Of a stretch of 64,000 nucleotides of DNA, positions 44,880 through 56,399 are shown piece by piece. Below the pieces are notes generated by a model, which was given only the letters and a program-made list of their open reading frames with translations, was not told the DNA's origin and ran no database searches. A program made the position numbers and the translations under genes. Origin of the DNA: Mermis nigrescens (taxonomy: Eukaryota > Nematoda > Enoplea > Mermithida > Mermithidae). Every line of letters begins with the position of its first letter. The first letter of the stretch is position 1. Location of the stretch: positions 1 through 64,000 of the forward strand of contig JAVLUZ010000075.1 in NCBI GenBank assembly GCA_036768485.1. The letters are read 5' to 3'.

Positions 44880-46061
44880 GTCGTGCTGTAGGCAAAATTT
44901 GACAATTTTTTGGCAAATACATGCAATTTTCTCATCTTTCTCTGTATTATCCTACCTTTACACACCACAAGTTTTTTACGGTTAAGGGTAGGGCGGCCAT
45001 TATCCTTTTCGTAAATACGGCCCTGCCCCCACCCCCACCCGTATACAGAATATTACTTCAGTTGCCGTGTATATAGAAAACTGATAATTTAAATCGGCTT
45101 TTTTATCTGTTTTACAGTGCTCTAGAACGGTCAATCTGTTCAACAGTTGAAGCTGAATTCGGATTATTCAGCAAAGAAGTACTGCAGATAACAAAATAAC
45201 TAGCCAAAATAGTGGTCAGGAATGCCCTGGATTTTACATTAAATAGGCCATTGAACTTAATGTTTAATGGAGAAAGTCTTTCGATGCAGCAATTTATTAA
45301 TAATTGTTGATTTGCTGTAACCATATAATCTTGCCTCTTGTGCGTATTACAAGAGTTGTTTGAGACTAAAACTGATGTTCTCAATTGGCTATCTTATATA
45401 AAAAATAATTTTTACGCTCTAGAAATTTCTGGGGTAAAATTAAATTTTTATCGATTCGTAGTGCCCTCAGTGCTTCCAAGTGAACGTCAGAAAATTTCAA
45501 ATATTATTAGGACGAAATATTGACCACAAAAAATTTTGAAAAAGAATAATTCACAAAAAATAGTAAGAACCTTCCAAATTCTGCTTGGTCACATTTGTGC
45601 GCCTACATATTTTGTTTGAATACTTCAAATGTATTTAAATCGCTTGTGCTTTTTTACTCATCACATTTCTGTATTTCATGGAATGAGTTTTTGTTTGTCA
45701 TTTTTTGTAATATGTGCCTATTTATTTTGGAGTTTATTGTTTATTTATCGGCTTAACTCATGGCGTTTATTTTACTGGTGCATAAGTGCATATTTTATTT
45801 ATTTTAATACCTTTTTATACTCTCCATCTAACATTTTTTAAGTTTGTAGATTTGCTGAGTAGGTAAACAAAATTATAAGTTATGAAATTGAAGCAATGCA
45901 TTTTCAGAAACCAAATGTTTTCCATGGCCAAAACAACACATGAAAATTGATTAGCAGCTTATTCAAGCAAATAATACCCTTCTGACGTTTCCCATCAATC
46001 ACATATAGCATTGTAAAATTCTGAAAAATTTTTATAAGCTTGTTAGTGTAAGGGAGCTCAG
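44880..46061. other. No firm gene; one open fragment at about 45105-45310
   Basis: On the plus strand at about 45110-45308 a frame with one stop reads 'ALERSICSTVEAEFGLF' and later 'LNLMFNGESLSMQQFINN'. The composition is protein-like, and the 'ERS...ST' text faintly recalls the end of hAT transposases, but the match is too weak to call. The rest is AT-rich. Confidence 0.3.
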
Positions 46062-46327
46062 CACACATGGGCATGGGGGGTTTGGGGGATATGCACCCCC
46101 AAAAGTTGAAATACCCCCCCCAGAAATCAAAATACCCCCCCTCCCAGAACTCAAATTTTGAAAATTTTTTTTGCTTGTTTGGCGATTTTTTGATTCCATT
46201 GGATAGTGCTCAATGAGAAACGTCGAAAAATGGTGTTTTTCGCCATACGACCATTTTCAAGACCATTTTTTTATCTTTGAAAATTTTTTCACTCCCCACC
46301 CCAGAATTTTGGTGCTGCCCACCTATG
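46062..46327 (-). mobile_element. Family 1 hAT-like MITE, subtype B, minus
   Basis: CACACATGGGCATGG to GCCCACCTATG, flanked by GAGCTCAG and CAGCTCAG (7 of 8). Confidence 0.88.
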
Positions 46328-48401
46328 CAGCTCAGTGATGAATAAGTGCCTAGCCTATTCTAGTATCTAAAAAATTCAAATAGTTAATCTCCAGTAAATC
46401 CAAAAAAATATTTCTAGCACTAAAACATAACTCTGAAGCCCTAAAGAAGTCAACAATTTCTTTGTCTCAGCAGTATTGTTTAGCCGATGGGTCACGCCTT
46501 TCTTTGAATCCTTCTCTTGGATCATTCATCAGTCATACATGTAGTGGCTCAAAACGTTGGGCGAGGGTGCCATGCCATTTTTAGGAGGGAGGGAATCATG
46601 ATCTCCGAATTTTTTTCAAAGGTTGTGGATGGGTCAAATATTTTCCGGCTTAAGGGAGATGGGGGCAATGAACTTATGTTGGGTGAGATACCCCATCACA
46701 TATATGCCCCCATAATTCCGTTGTTGCTCTGGTGACTTGTATCAGGACACTTGTCCTGCTCCATGTAGGTCGCTTACGCGCACTTTGTAAATCTGCTTTT
46801 AAGTGTCCAAATCGTACATGCTTATATCCAGGATTTCATGTTTTGAAGAAGTTGCTAATTTTTTCAATGTAAATATTATGGCAAAAAATATTGCCATTTT
46901 CACACTAAATAGTAAACAAAATCGTCATTTAAACTGGATTAAATTTCAACCATAGAAAGTTTAAGTCCTCATTTTTATTTAAAAAATTTAATTTAAATTT
47001 TTGAGATTAATTTTGAAGTAAAAAATGAATGACTTTAAATGAAGTGCATGGCCAGCTATTCTTGACCATTTACTACATCTAGTTTATGTATCTTGACAAT
47101 TTTAAGAGCTGCCTTCTGGGTTATCTTCGTTAAAAAATTATGTCTTTTTTTGTCAGTGGTGGGCGGCCATACTGCCTCTTGGATATAGGCTGTGTACTTG
47201 TGTATTATATGCTTATGTTCATTGGTGGATCCCTAATTTTGGAAGCAGGAAGGAGGCTGATGGTACTGTAACATATTCCTAAGCATCCAAAAATATGTCT
47301 AAGAATCCGTTTTTCGCTGTTTTACATAATGTTAATACTTTTACTCAAAATGATTTTTGGATGCATGCATATAAAAAAAAGAGTTTAACTTGGCCATTGT
47401 GCGTCAAAAGTGCTTCAATTTTTTAGACTCCAGCGTCAAAAAAAAAATTTTCTGTATTTGTTCTCTATGGATGCACAAAAATATGGCCTCCAGGCCGCCG
47501 AGAAAGTGATTGAATGTAATGAACATTTATTGTCCGATGGAAAAATTTCAAGAATTGAGATACAGTCCGAGACACAAACGGAGCCTCAAACTTCAAACTT
47601 CTTCAAACATTTGCAAACAATTTTTGTTTGTATGACCTCTAAGGTCAACTTGGGTCATTCAAACTTCGGCAAACATCCACAAACTCTTGCTATGTCGTAA
47701 ATCTCGGCTTGTTAGGCAGGGTTTCTACGTACCACATATTAGTTACAAACATTGGTCTACACAGTAGGTACCTACGTATGTAATATAATGTAAATAATAC
47801 CTAGAGGTAGGTACCTACCACGTAATGCGCGCATTAAAACGGTAGTACTGTTTCAAATCTATTACCTATGTGGTTGCATAACTATAGCCACCAGCCACAC
47901 ACTGCGCATCAAACGTATATACTTACCTACGTCTACTATATGCATGTATACACACATACCTACAGTAATATCTCATGTAGTGTCCTAAGTATTTAGGTAA
48001 TGTTTATTGGATTATTTATTAGATAGTGTTAGAAAAGGGATTCAATGTTTAGTTATACTGCATGAACCCCTATAATTTTTAGTTCTCTTCTAATGTAGGT
48101 AGGTACATAAAACTATAGTCTGTTTCATTTAGCTTTGAGCTTTTTGAAAAAATTTAAAGTGATTACAAAGTGTTTTAAACTAATGTGGTAAATACATTTT
48201 ACAGTATAACGTATCATACTGAGACGTATGCCATTGCTAAGCCGCATTACTGCATCAACATTTTAAAACCACTTTTGTAGCCTGATTCTTACAGGAAAAT
48301 TTAAAAGAAAACTGCAAAGTTAAATGAAACAGACTGTAGGTAAGCATGGCGATAATATCAACAGACATTACCAAATTGAAATTATACTATTCAATGCCTA
48401 C
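46328..48401. other. No gene recognised
   Basis: AT-rich sequence; about 47750-48110 is crowded with TAGGTACCTAC-like short inverted words. The 96-codon frame at 47410-47700 (plus) has a few plausible residues but no motif and no splice context, so it is not called. Confidence 0.45.
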
Positions 48402-48625
48402 CACACCTGGGCGAGGGGAGTATGCAACCCCCTAGAAACCAAAACACCCCCAGAATTCAATTTCTGAAATTTTTTTTGTTTTTTTCGCAGTTTTTTGATG
48501 CCAATGAATAGTGCTCGATGAGAAACGTTGAAAAATGGTTTTTCTGCTACACCACCATTTTTAAGGAACTTTTTTGACCTTTGAAAAATCTTGCACCCCC
48601 AGAATTTTGTCGCTGCCCACGTATG
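48402..48625 (-). mobile_element. Family 1 hAT-like MITE, minus, perfect 8-bp TSD
   Basis: CACACCTGGGCGAGG to GCCCACGTATG with ATGCCTAC on both sides (48394-48401 and 48626-48633). It is about 25-30 bp shorter than other copies in the G-rich part. Confidence 0.93.
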
Positions 48626-49744
48626 ATGCCTACTCACTGAAGCTGTAATAAATAATGATTGTTGTTCTATTTGAATAACTTCCTCCGACAATAGCTGACA
48701 GATTTGCGATTATAGCATTAATCTGATATATAATTATTGTGACCATTTGCTTAATGTCGATGAAAATTCTTAGAATTTATGCACAAAGTTATGTGAAACA
48801 GACTATAGGTATTTATTACCCTTGACGCCAACATGAACAAATTGCATACTTCTTGTAAGAATGGCGAAACACAATTAATTAAGAACAATACATGTATACT
48901 TTAATCAGATAATATAAATTTCGCGGGTTCATAATTATAGTTGACTATTATGCATCATAAGCTTAAAATTTAATCAGGCGGTTGATGAATTTTTTTATCC
49001 AATTTTATAATTTTGAAGGACGTCAAACGAGTTAATATGATTAGACAAAAATAAAAGGAAAATTTTCTGTTTACTTTGAATTTAAAGGTCAGAAATGCAT
49101 GAAGATTAAAAAACTTTTATTTAATCGCAAACTATGAATTCTAAAATTTTTGGTCAATTTTAAGATTTCATTAGAAATAATCCTTTCCAATTCCGATTAA
49201 TTACCGATTCAACCAACCAGATGCGCACAGTTGATCAATAAATAAGGTTCCTGAGGCAACTAGAGGTAGCCCATGACACTCGTGCAATTAGTCAATTTAG
49301 GTGCCTTGCCTACCTATATGTCCTTTGTATTCAGCATGGACATGCTGTATGTGTAGCTACCTATAAACTACATGGGTACATACCAACCTGTTATTCACTG
49401 ATTTCGTGTGCCATAACTCGATCAGTCATCATTCAATGAGATGGATTTATTGAAATGAGTAATGAACGAATACGGCGCATATTACGTAGGAAAGATTTAT
49501 GGTAGCTGTGGACCACCTTATATGGCGGACAAACATTCACAAACATGTCGTCAATGAATGTTTGCAAAAGTTTTCTAACCTCCAAATATCGATGTTTTAT
49601 GCAATGCTAAAATTGTTTGCAAATTTCTTCAAACAAAACATGTTTGGGGCTCCGTTTGTGTCTTGGACTATAGATTATCAAAAGCCAGTCCGAGTATGAA
49701 CATTACCATACTCCATCTCGCCAACTATATACATTGGTTCCTAT
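48626..49744. other. No gene recognised
   Basis: AT-rich, no repeat ends and no supported coding sequence. Confidence 0.45.
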
Positions 49745-50024
49745 CATAGGTCGGCAGCACCAAAATTCTAAAAGGGGGTGAAAAAATTTCCAAAGGTCAA
49801 AAAATGGTCTTAAAAGTGGTTGTATGACAAAAAAAACACAATTTTTTGACGTTTCTCATCGAGCACTATCCAATGGCATCAAAATATTGCTAAAAAAGCA
49901 AAAAGAAATTTTCAAAAATTTGAATTCTGGGGGGAGGTATTTCAACTTCTAGGGGGGGTGCATACCGCCCCAAACCCTCACGCCTGTGTGTGTGCATACC
50001 CTCCCAAACCCACGCCTACATGTG
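49745..50024 (+). mobile_element. Family 1 hAT-like MITE, subtype B, with duplicated right end
   Basis: CATAGGTCGGCAGCACC to GCCTACATGTG, flanked by GTTCCTAT and GTGCCTAT (7 of 8). The right 35 bp (GTGCATACC...CACGCC...TGTG) are present twice in tandem, an internal duplication of the terminal region. Confidence 0.85.
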
Positions 50025-50179
50025 GTGCCTATGGGTGAGACATCAACTTCCGTATATCCGCCCCTGCTCATATGTATTGCATTAAGGCCTAATTTATTTT
50101 CAAGAATTTTTATCGAGACAAAATGAAGTGTTACAAATTACAATTGTATTTCCCCTTTTCTTGCATTCACAGATATGTG

Positions 50180-50359
50180 CAGGGGCGGGGGGGGCAGCCA
50201 CCCCACCCCATTGGCCAAAAATAGTGTGCAAAATTTAGGATTTTTGAGCAATTTTTAGAAAGTTTCTGGTTAAAACGGCTAATGTTTTCCGCCCAAGTCA
50301 GGATTCCACTCCCTCCTTAGGGTTACTGCCCCCTTAGGAATATACAGGATCCGCCACTG
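50180..50359. mobile_element. Family 2 hAT-like MITE
   Basis: CAGGGGCGGGGGGG to GGATCCGCCACTG, 180 bp, with interior matching the host element at 30093 ('CCGCCCAAGT', 'GGATTTTTGAGC'). Flanked by GATATGTG and GGTATGTG (7 of 8). Confidence 0.85.
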
Positions 50360-51010
50360 GGTATGTGTGGTGTGTACTGATGTTGGATGATACTTTCTAT
50401 ATTTTTATACTGGTTCAATGCTTGTCTTTTCATGTCTTAGTAAATAGAACTAGCATTAGACTTTGTGTCATAGAAAACAATGCGGGGGAATCAGAACATG
50501 TTCAATGCGTTGAATGTGCACATTTATTGATTGGTCCCATATTCAGCAGGTCCGCGTGGCATAACCTATGCCGCTTGGCTCATGTCTGCATTCACTTGCT
50601 ATACGTACATGCCATAGGCGATGCAATAAGCTAACTAAATAGAATGGCCAGCCCGTTCTGCAAAATGTTGATAAAATTTGTTAGTTTATCACAGAAAGCA
50701 ATGCATTGATTTCAATCAATGTAGCATATGTATGTAAGTAGTGTGTGTTCAAAGTTAGGTCAGTGACAAGAATGCTGACTTTTTGTGACTAAGGACTTGG
50801 CACATGTATACACATGGATTGGGGATTTTAATCTTTGCGGGCTAAAAACTACAAAATGCAACAGAATCGGCTCATATTTGAATGCATATGCATCCCAGAT
50901 TTTTCACAACTCCCCATTGACTACATACAACACGCAGTGACAAATTATTGTCATAGTGTAGTAGGCATGCCGGGTGACTCATATGTACATATGAGCAGTT
51001 GCATCATCAC
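50360..51010. other. No gene recognised
   Basis: Open frame of 89 codons at 50365-50634 (plus) includes several cysteines but no recognised motif or splice sites. Not called. Confidence 0.4.
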
Positions 51011-51226
51011 CATACATGGGCAGCGGCCAGATTCCGGCAAAAATCCCAGAAATCAAATCCTAGGTGAGCAGCACCGAAGTTCTGGGGGTGCAAGATTTTT
51101 TAAAGGTCTATGTAAAAATGGTGAGTGTGGTGAAAAAACGCCATTTTTCAACGTTTCTCAGTGAGCTTTATCTATTGGCATAAAAAAATCACAAAAAATT
51201 CTGGGATCTACCCCTATGCCCGTGTG
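51011..51226 (+). mobile_element. Family 1 MITE, rearranged
   Basis: CATACATGGGCAGCGGCC is followed about 45 bp later by a second left-end-like text (GTGAGCAGCACCGAAGTTC), then a shortened middle, and the end GCCCGTGTG. The G-rich block is nearly lost. No target duplication. It looks like a copy with a duplicated left end and a deletion on the right. Confidence 0.65.
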
Positions 51227-51854
51227 TAGTGATGCTGTACACCCCTAAATGCAGCAGGCTCAAACGCGATCATAACTTTGCTGTATGCCATGCCTCTGTT
51301 GCATATCTATGTAGGTACAAGTATGTCATATACATACATACACAATGTAAGAACTTAAACATCCTTTTTCAAAAATCGATTTTTGCATTGGCCATGCTTT
51401 TAACAAAGCAGTCACTTGAAGACGGATACTTTTGAAGCAAAATATGTATCTTTTAAGATTTCACATTTTACACGCTGTTTGCATCACACTATATGTAGGT
51501 ACATAGCAGCATTACTGTAGGTATACAAATGTGCAAAATCGATTAGATTATTTAATTTGTACAATGCATGGTGGCAAATTGCATTATGAATAACAAGATA
51601 AAGCACACTGTGCACATTTTCAAAATATCATCTAATTAAACTGCGTCCTTTTTGCTTTGAGGATTAATTTCCACAATTGTCGATTACAGGAGTACCACAG
51701 CATATTAGTACACCACTAAAAAAAGTGCTCATTCAGATACATGAATTATACATAGGACAATACAATGTATATGTATACCACAAGCTTCATTACGCATCAA
51801 AAATTATTTTCTTGGTTTATTTATTTTTCCGCCCCCACCCCTTTGAAGAGAGAC

Positions 51855-52100
51855 CACACATGGGCGTGGGGGTTTAGGGGGGTATGCACCCCCAGAAGTT
51901 GAAATACCCCCACAGAAATCAAAATACCCTCCATAAAATTTTTTTGCTTTTTTAGCAATTTTTTGATGCCATTGGATAGTGCTCGATGAGAAACGTCAAA
52001 AAATGGTGTCTTTTTGCCATACGACCACTTTTAAGACCATTTTTTGACCTTTAGAAATTTTTCACACCCGTCTCCCAGAATCTGGTGCTGCCCACCTATG
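51855..52100 (-). mobile_element. Family 1 hAT-like MITE, subtype B, minus
   Basis: CACACATGGGCGTGG to GCCCACCTATG, flanked by AGAGAGAC and AGGGAGAC (7 of 8). Confidence 0.88.
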
Positions 52101-52920
52101 AGGGAGACTCTTTCTCTATGACATTAATGCAAAAATAATCTTTGGTAATTTTTACATTTTCAGGGAAAAGTCAATCAGCTCAACTAAAAAGCGAATGACT
52201 TTCCCAAAAAATTTCTGAACATTCTCTAAACATAACTAATAAAATAGCAAAAAAAACGAGGAGGAAATGGACAAATATTTTTTCAAAAGCAAAGGTGGAC
52301 CTTCTGCTTTTTTCCTCAGGTGAAGTGGGAATAGATTATGCATAATGGGATGCTTTGGAAGTATGTTGAGAAGCCAACTCATCTTGTTAATTGTTATTTG
52401 TTTCACTAGAGTAGTTAGCCTTATTAGTTTGGCCCCTATCCTTCAGCACTACTGTGTTATAGGATAGGCACTGGGACCCAGCCCTCTTGCTATGCTATAT
52501 TGTGTACAGCCTTATAGCATAGGAGGCCAGGGAGGAAGAAGAGGAGGAGTGGTTTTTATGCCCAGGGGTGGCCCAACCACATTTTCAGGTGTGCTTGGCA
52601 CAGCTACATTTTTGAGGTGTTCGGAAAAAGTGTATTCATAGTTTAGGTCCGTGGTCTAGACTACAAGTTCAACCTCTACAGTTGAGGCCGTTTTTCACTT
52701 TTCCATGTGGTCAGGGCTGAGCCAGCCCACTGCCCCGGTAGCGCCCTACCCCACCATTTTTCTTTACACTTGAGCATTATACCACCTATATTTTGCATCA
52801 TTTTCTATGTCAATATGCATGTCTAGATTCACTTCATAAAGTATGCTAAAAGAGCTGTGCGCTCATTCCACAAGTTGCAAAGTTCTATATAATGATCATT
52901 TTCTACAAGGTACTCGCGAC
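52101..52920. other. No gene recognised
   Basis: Mixed composition; a purine-rich patch at about 52520-52550 and no element ends or supported exon. Confidence 0.4.
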
Positions 52921-53192
52921 CACACCTGAGCGTGGATGGGGGGCTTTGGGGGGGGGGGGGTATGCACCCCCAGAAACCAAGATACCCCTCCCAGAAATCA
53001 AAATACCCCCTAGAATTCAATTTTTGAAAATTTTTTCCGTTTTTTTCGCAATTTTTTGATGCCAATGGATAGTGCTCAATGAGAAAACGTCGAAAAATGA
53101 TGTTTTTTATCGCCATACCACCATTTCTAAGGCCATTTTTTGACTTTCAAAAAATCTTGCCCCCCCCAGAATTTTCTTGCTGCCCACGTATG
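52921..53192 (-). mobile_element. Family 1 hAT-like MITE, subtype A, minus
   Basis: CACACCTGAGCGTGG to GCCCACGTATG, flanked by CTCGCGAC and CCGGCGAC (6 of 8). Contains a run of 13 G in the G-rich part. Confidence 0.85.
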
Positions 53193-53376
53193 CCGGCGAC
53201 TCATTTTAGGCCAGGAAAAAGAAGCCTATCTATTCTATATCCGTAAAAGTCATGTGCCACCTTTTTATCAAATGAATCACAAAATGACCATAAATTAATA
53301 ATCAATTTAACCCAATGCAAAAAAATTCAACAGTAAACGGATGATACGAAAGTACATAACAAAAAAATGTAGGCGA

Positions 53377-53636
53377 TTAATTCACTTCAGGGTAGAAAGT
53401 TACTAGGTCAAAATATTTGGGCTTTGGCGCCAGCACAATTCTCATTGCATAACATTCTTCCTGTGTGACTGTCATCCAACCTATTGGGTCGTCGGTTAAC
53501 ATCTTAACAATTCGCTGCTTTTTTCCATTGTCGTTTGTGACGTTCCAAGCATCACCATAATCGAGAGCCTCTTCAAAACAGGCCAATATATCAGGCTTTG
53601 ACAACGTAAAATAAACATTTGATACTGGTGCTTATT
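53377..53636 (-). CDS. Unrecognised open stretch, possible terminal exon
   Basis: On the minus strand 'SKPDILACFEEALDYGDAW' starts a stretch without stops to the TGA-type end near 53377, ending 'PKYFDLVTFYPEVN'. The frame is open from a TAA near 53636, with a possible acceptor (ACCAG) just inside. There is no Met at its start, so if real it is a downstream exon. Composition is protein-like (many D, E, W, Y), unlike the repeat-derived frames around it. Family not recognised; it could equally be a remnant of the Polinton or another element. Confidence 0.35.
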
Positions 53637-53814
53637 CCTCTATCCGGCGCCACACTTGCTCTTCCACGTGCTTGATTATATGGCCATAATAGCTTGATCA
53701 AAGGATGACAATGGGCTTCTCCATCTGGGAACTAAAGTATTCTTCCCAAAATCGGACCATGTTGTTGATTGGAATACATCAAAATGAAAAAGTACAACAT
53801 TACACTTATTTTTA

Positions 53815-55395
53815 TTGAATTTTTGTACCACTGAAAAATATCCCTCTACATTTTCGTACCACTGAAAAAATGTCCCGCTACATTTTTGTACCATCGAAAA
53901 ATGCCCGCTACATTTTTATACTACTGAAAAAATGTCCCGCTACATTTTTGTACCACCAAAAAATATCCCGCTACATTTCTGTACCACTGAAAAAATGTCC
54001 TGCTACATTTTTGGATTACCAGAAAATTGCTCGCCAACAATTGCTTGAGTACAATTGCTGGCCAACAATTGCTCGCCAAGCAATTGCTCGCCCAGCAATT
54101 GCTCGCCCAACAATTGCTCGCCCAGCAACTGCTCACCCAGCAATTGATCACCTAGCAATTTCTTGCCCAGCAATTGCTCGCCCAGCTATTGCTTGCCCGG
54201 CAATTGCTCGCCCAGCAATCGCTCGCACAGCAATGGCTTGCCCAAGAATTGCTTGCCGATCCTTAATAATTGGTAGTCATACAATTATTTGCTGAGCAAT
54301 TGCTCCCCAGTGAATTGATCACATGGGAACCACTCCCTAAGCATTGTTGCTTCTCATTTATTTGAATCAGCAATTGTCATTCTATATCGGAATCATATAC
54401 ACTATAAAAATGGAAGGTGAGTTAACTCCAAAAATCGACCATCCCCGGACCTTGTAATCATCTGGTCTGAACAAAACGGTATAATTAACTACAATTCAGT
54501 TCTGCTGTGATGTTGCATACATACATGATGTTGCACTGATTGTTTTGTTTTTGTATTTTTTTAATTTACTTTTTATTTTTTCATACATTTTTTTATTTCT
54601 TTCAGTTTAAAAGTATACATTTTTAGTGTACTAAAATGATTTTTAATTCCTTTTAATCTTAATTTTCAATTTTAAAGCATTCAATAAAGTTGACAGGTGC
54701 TCGCCACCACCAGTCGATTGCTCGCCAATCACCTGTGATTAGTTGAGAAATGCATTTTTGAGTTTTTTTAATTTGTCCTATTGGTTACAAGCTGATCATT
54801 GAAGCAAAGTAATTCAAGTCGGAAATTTTTCCAATCACAGCAGAACTAACCAGATGATTACTAGATCCGGGTATGGTCGATTTTTGGAAGGAACACAGTT
54901 CCATCTTTATAGCATACATGATTCCGATATAGAATGACAATTACTGATTCAAACAAATGAAGAAGCAACAATGCTTAGGGAGTGATTCCTGTGTGATCAA
55001 ATCACTGGCAAGCAATTGCTCAGCAAGTAATTGTTTGGCTAGCAATTGTTGGTGATTGGCGAGCAATTGTTAGGCAAGCAATTTTTCATCAAGCAATGAT
55101 TTGGCAAGCAATTGCTGAGCAAGCAATTGTTGGGCAAGCAATTTCTGGGTGAGCAATAGCTGGGAGAGCATTGCCAGGTGAGCAATTGCTGGGCAAGCAA
55201 TTGCTGGGCAAGCAATTGCTGGGCAAGCAATTGCCAGGCAAGCAATTGCCAGGCAAGCAATTGTCGGGCAAGCAATTGTCGGGCAAGCAATTGTTCCCAA
55301 GCAATTGTTTCAAGCAACTGTTGGCAAGCAATTTTCCGCACTACGACATTTTTGTACTGCCGAAAAATGCCCCACTACATTAAATCTATAACTAC
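53815..55395. mobile_element. Large compound minisatellite / inverted-repeat element
   Basis: Left to right: an array of about 34-bp units (core CCCGCTACATTTTTGTACC, about 53825-54010); an array of about 15-bp units (AGCAATTGCTCGCCC, about 54030-54260); a unique part beginning at 54300 whose text reappears reverse-complemented before 55000 (for example 'CACTCCCTAAGCATTGTTGC' versus its complement at about 54970); then the 15-bp array in reverse (GGGCAAGCAATTGCT, 55010-55340); and finally one or two of the 34-bp units (55338-55380), here in direct rather than inverted orientation. The centre (about 54420-54890) holds a further inverted pair around AAAATCGACCAT. No gene is encoded; long frames here are repeat artefacts. 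Confidence 0.8.
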
Positions 55396-55564
55396 AATTT
55401 ACTCTAACATTCAGATTCATTCATTGAGTTTTAGGGTTGGAGCTCTCTTCATTGCTCTTTGTGCATGTTTCTATGTTTATGTTGGTTGTAATTTAATAAA
55501 TAAGCGCTGCAGAATATACTTCGATTTTTGTGTTGTTTATTAATTCTTTTCTAGCTTTTGCAGA

Positions 55565-55863
55565 ATGGCGACTTCATTTAGCATTTTACAACGCCTTATT
55601 AACTCACAAATTAGGGCCGGCAATTCTCGTCTGCTCTCTATTTTATGGAACCAGATTATCACATTAGATGCTTCACAGTGCCAGCTTTTAATAACGCCCG
55701 AGTTGAGGGCTACTAGTATTGAAGATGGCTCACAGCAGCTATTAGCGCCACCTGAAATTACAGCTGAATCATTACAATTATTGATAGATAGCAACTTGTG
55801 GCAAAACGAGCCGCAAATTATTTCATTCATATTTAGCAAATTTCTTAATTTACGCCTTACTAG
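55565..55863 (+). pseudogene. Unrecognised ORF upstream of the polymerase, cut by a MITE
   Basis: ATG at 55565 opens about 100 codons (MATSFSILQRLINSQIRA...) that run into the family 1 insertion at 55864. It is Leu/Gln/Ser-rich and looks helical. It lies on the same strand as, and 0.6 kb before, the polymerase remnant and may be an element gene or the polymerase's own N-terminal exon; I do not recognise it. Confidence 0.4.
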
Positions 55864-56119
55864 CACACATGGGCGTGGGGGTTGGGGGGTACGCACTCCC
55901 AGAAGTTGAAATAACCCCCCAGAATTCAAAATACTCCCCCAGAATTGAAATTTTGAAATTTTTTTGCTTTTTTAGCAATTTTTTGATGCCATTGGATAGA
56001 GCTCGATGAGAAATGTTGAAAGATGGTGTTTTTTGCCATACAACCACTTTTAAGACCATTTTTTAAACTTTGAAAATTTTTTCAGCCCCTCCCCAGAATT
56101 TTGGTGCTGCCCACCTATG
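55864..56119 (-). mobile_element. Family 1 hAT-like MITE, subtype B, minus, inserted in an ORF
   Basis: CACACATGGGCGTGG to GCCCACCTATG, flanked by CTTACTAG and CTTACCAG (7 of 8). It interrupts the open frame that begins at 55565. Confidence 0.9.
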
Positions 56120-56399
56120 CTTACCAGTGTCCAATCCCGAAATTTCGGCTCACCCAACAAATTTTGCAATTTTGACGAGTGTCAAATTGGTGGTGGTTGT
56201 TTAGTCGTCAATTATTACAAAATTGGTGAATAATCACACATACTCGTTAAGCGGTTTGATTCTGAAGCTGCTGGATATAATATCCGATTTAACCATATTA
56301 GTTAAATAATGCTCCAATTGATTCCTGGAATTTTAAATAGCATTCTTGCCACAGTGCTCGCCAACAGGGATAAGCTCATCAAGTAGGGCTCAAAATTCA

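Noticed and set aside
45112..45384. Possible hAT transposase C-terminus
   Set aside because: The 'ERS...ST' resemblance on the plus strand is too short, a stop interrupts it, and the usual flanking residues are missing. Tempting given the hAT-like MITEs, but not supportable.
47750..48110. TAGGTACCTAC-rich patch as a regulatory array
   Set aside because: Short, irregular, self-complementary words in AT-rich DNA; no period or conserved spacing, so simple-sequence drift is the simpler explanation.
54030..55340. CRISPR-like regular repeats
   Set aside because: The units are contiguous or nearly so, with no unique spacers of constant length, and the context is animal DNA. They are minisatellites.
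53870..55543. Repetitive frames such as those rich in 'ARPAI' or 'ASNCW' units
   Set aside because: These come from the 15-bp tandem repeat, which is open in several frames on both strands. No sign of a real repeat protein.
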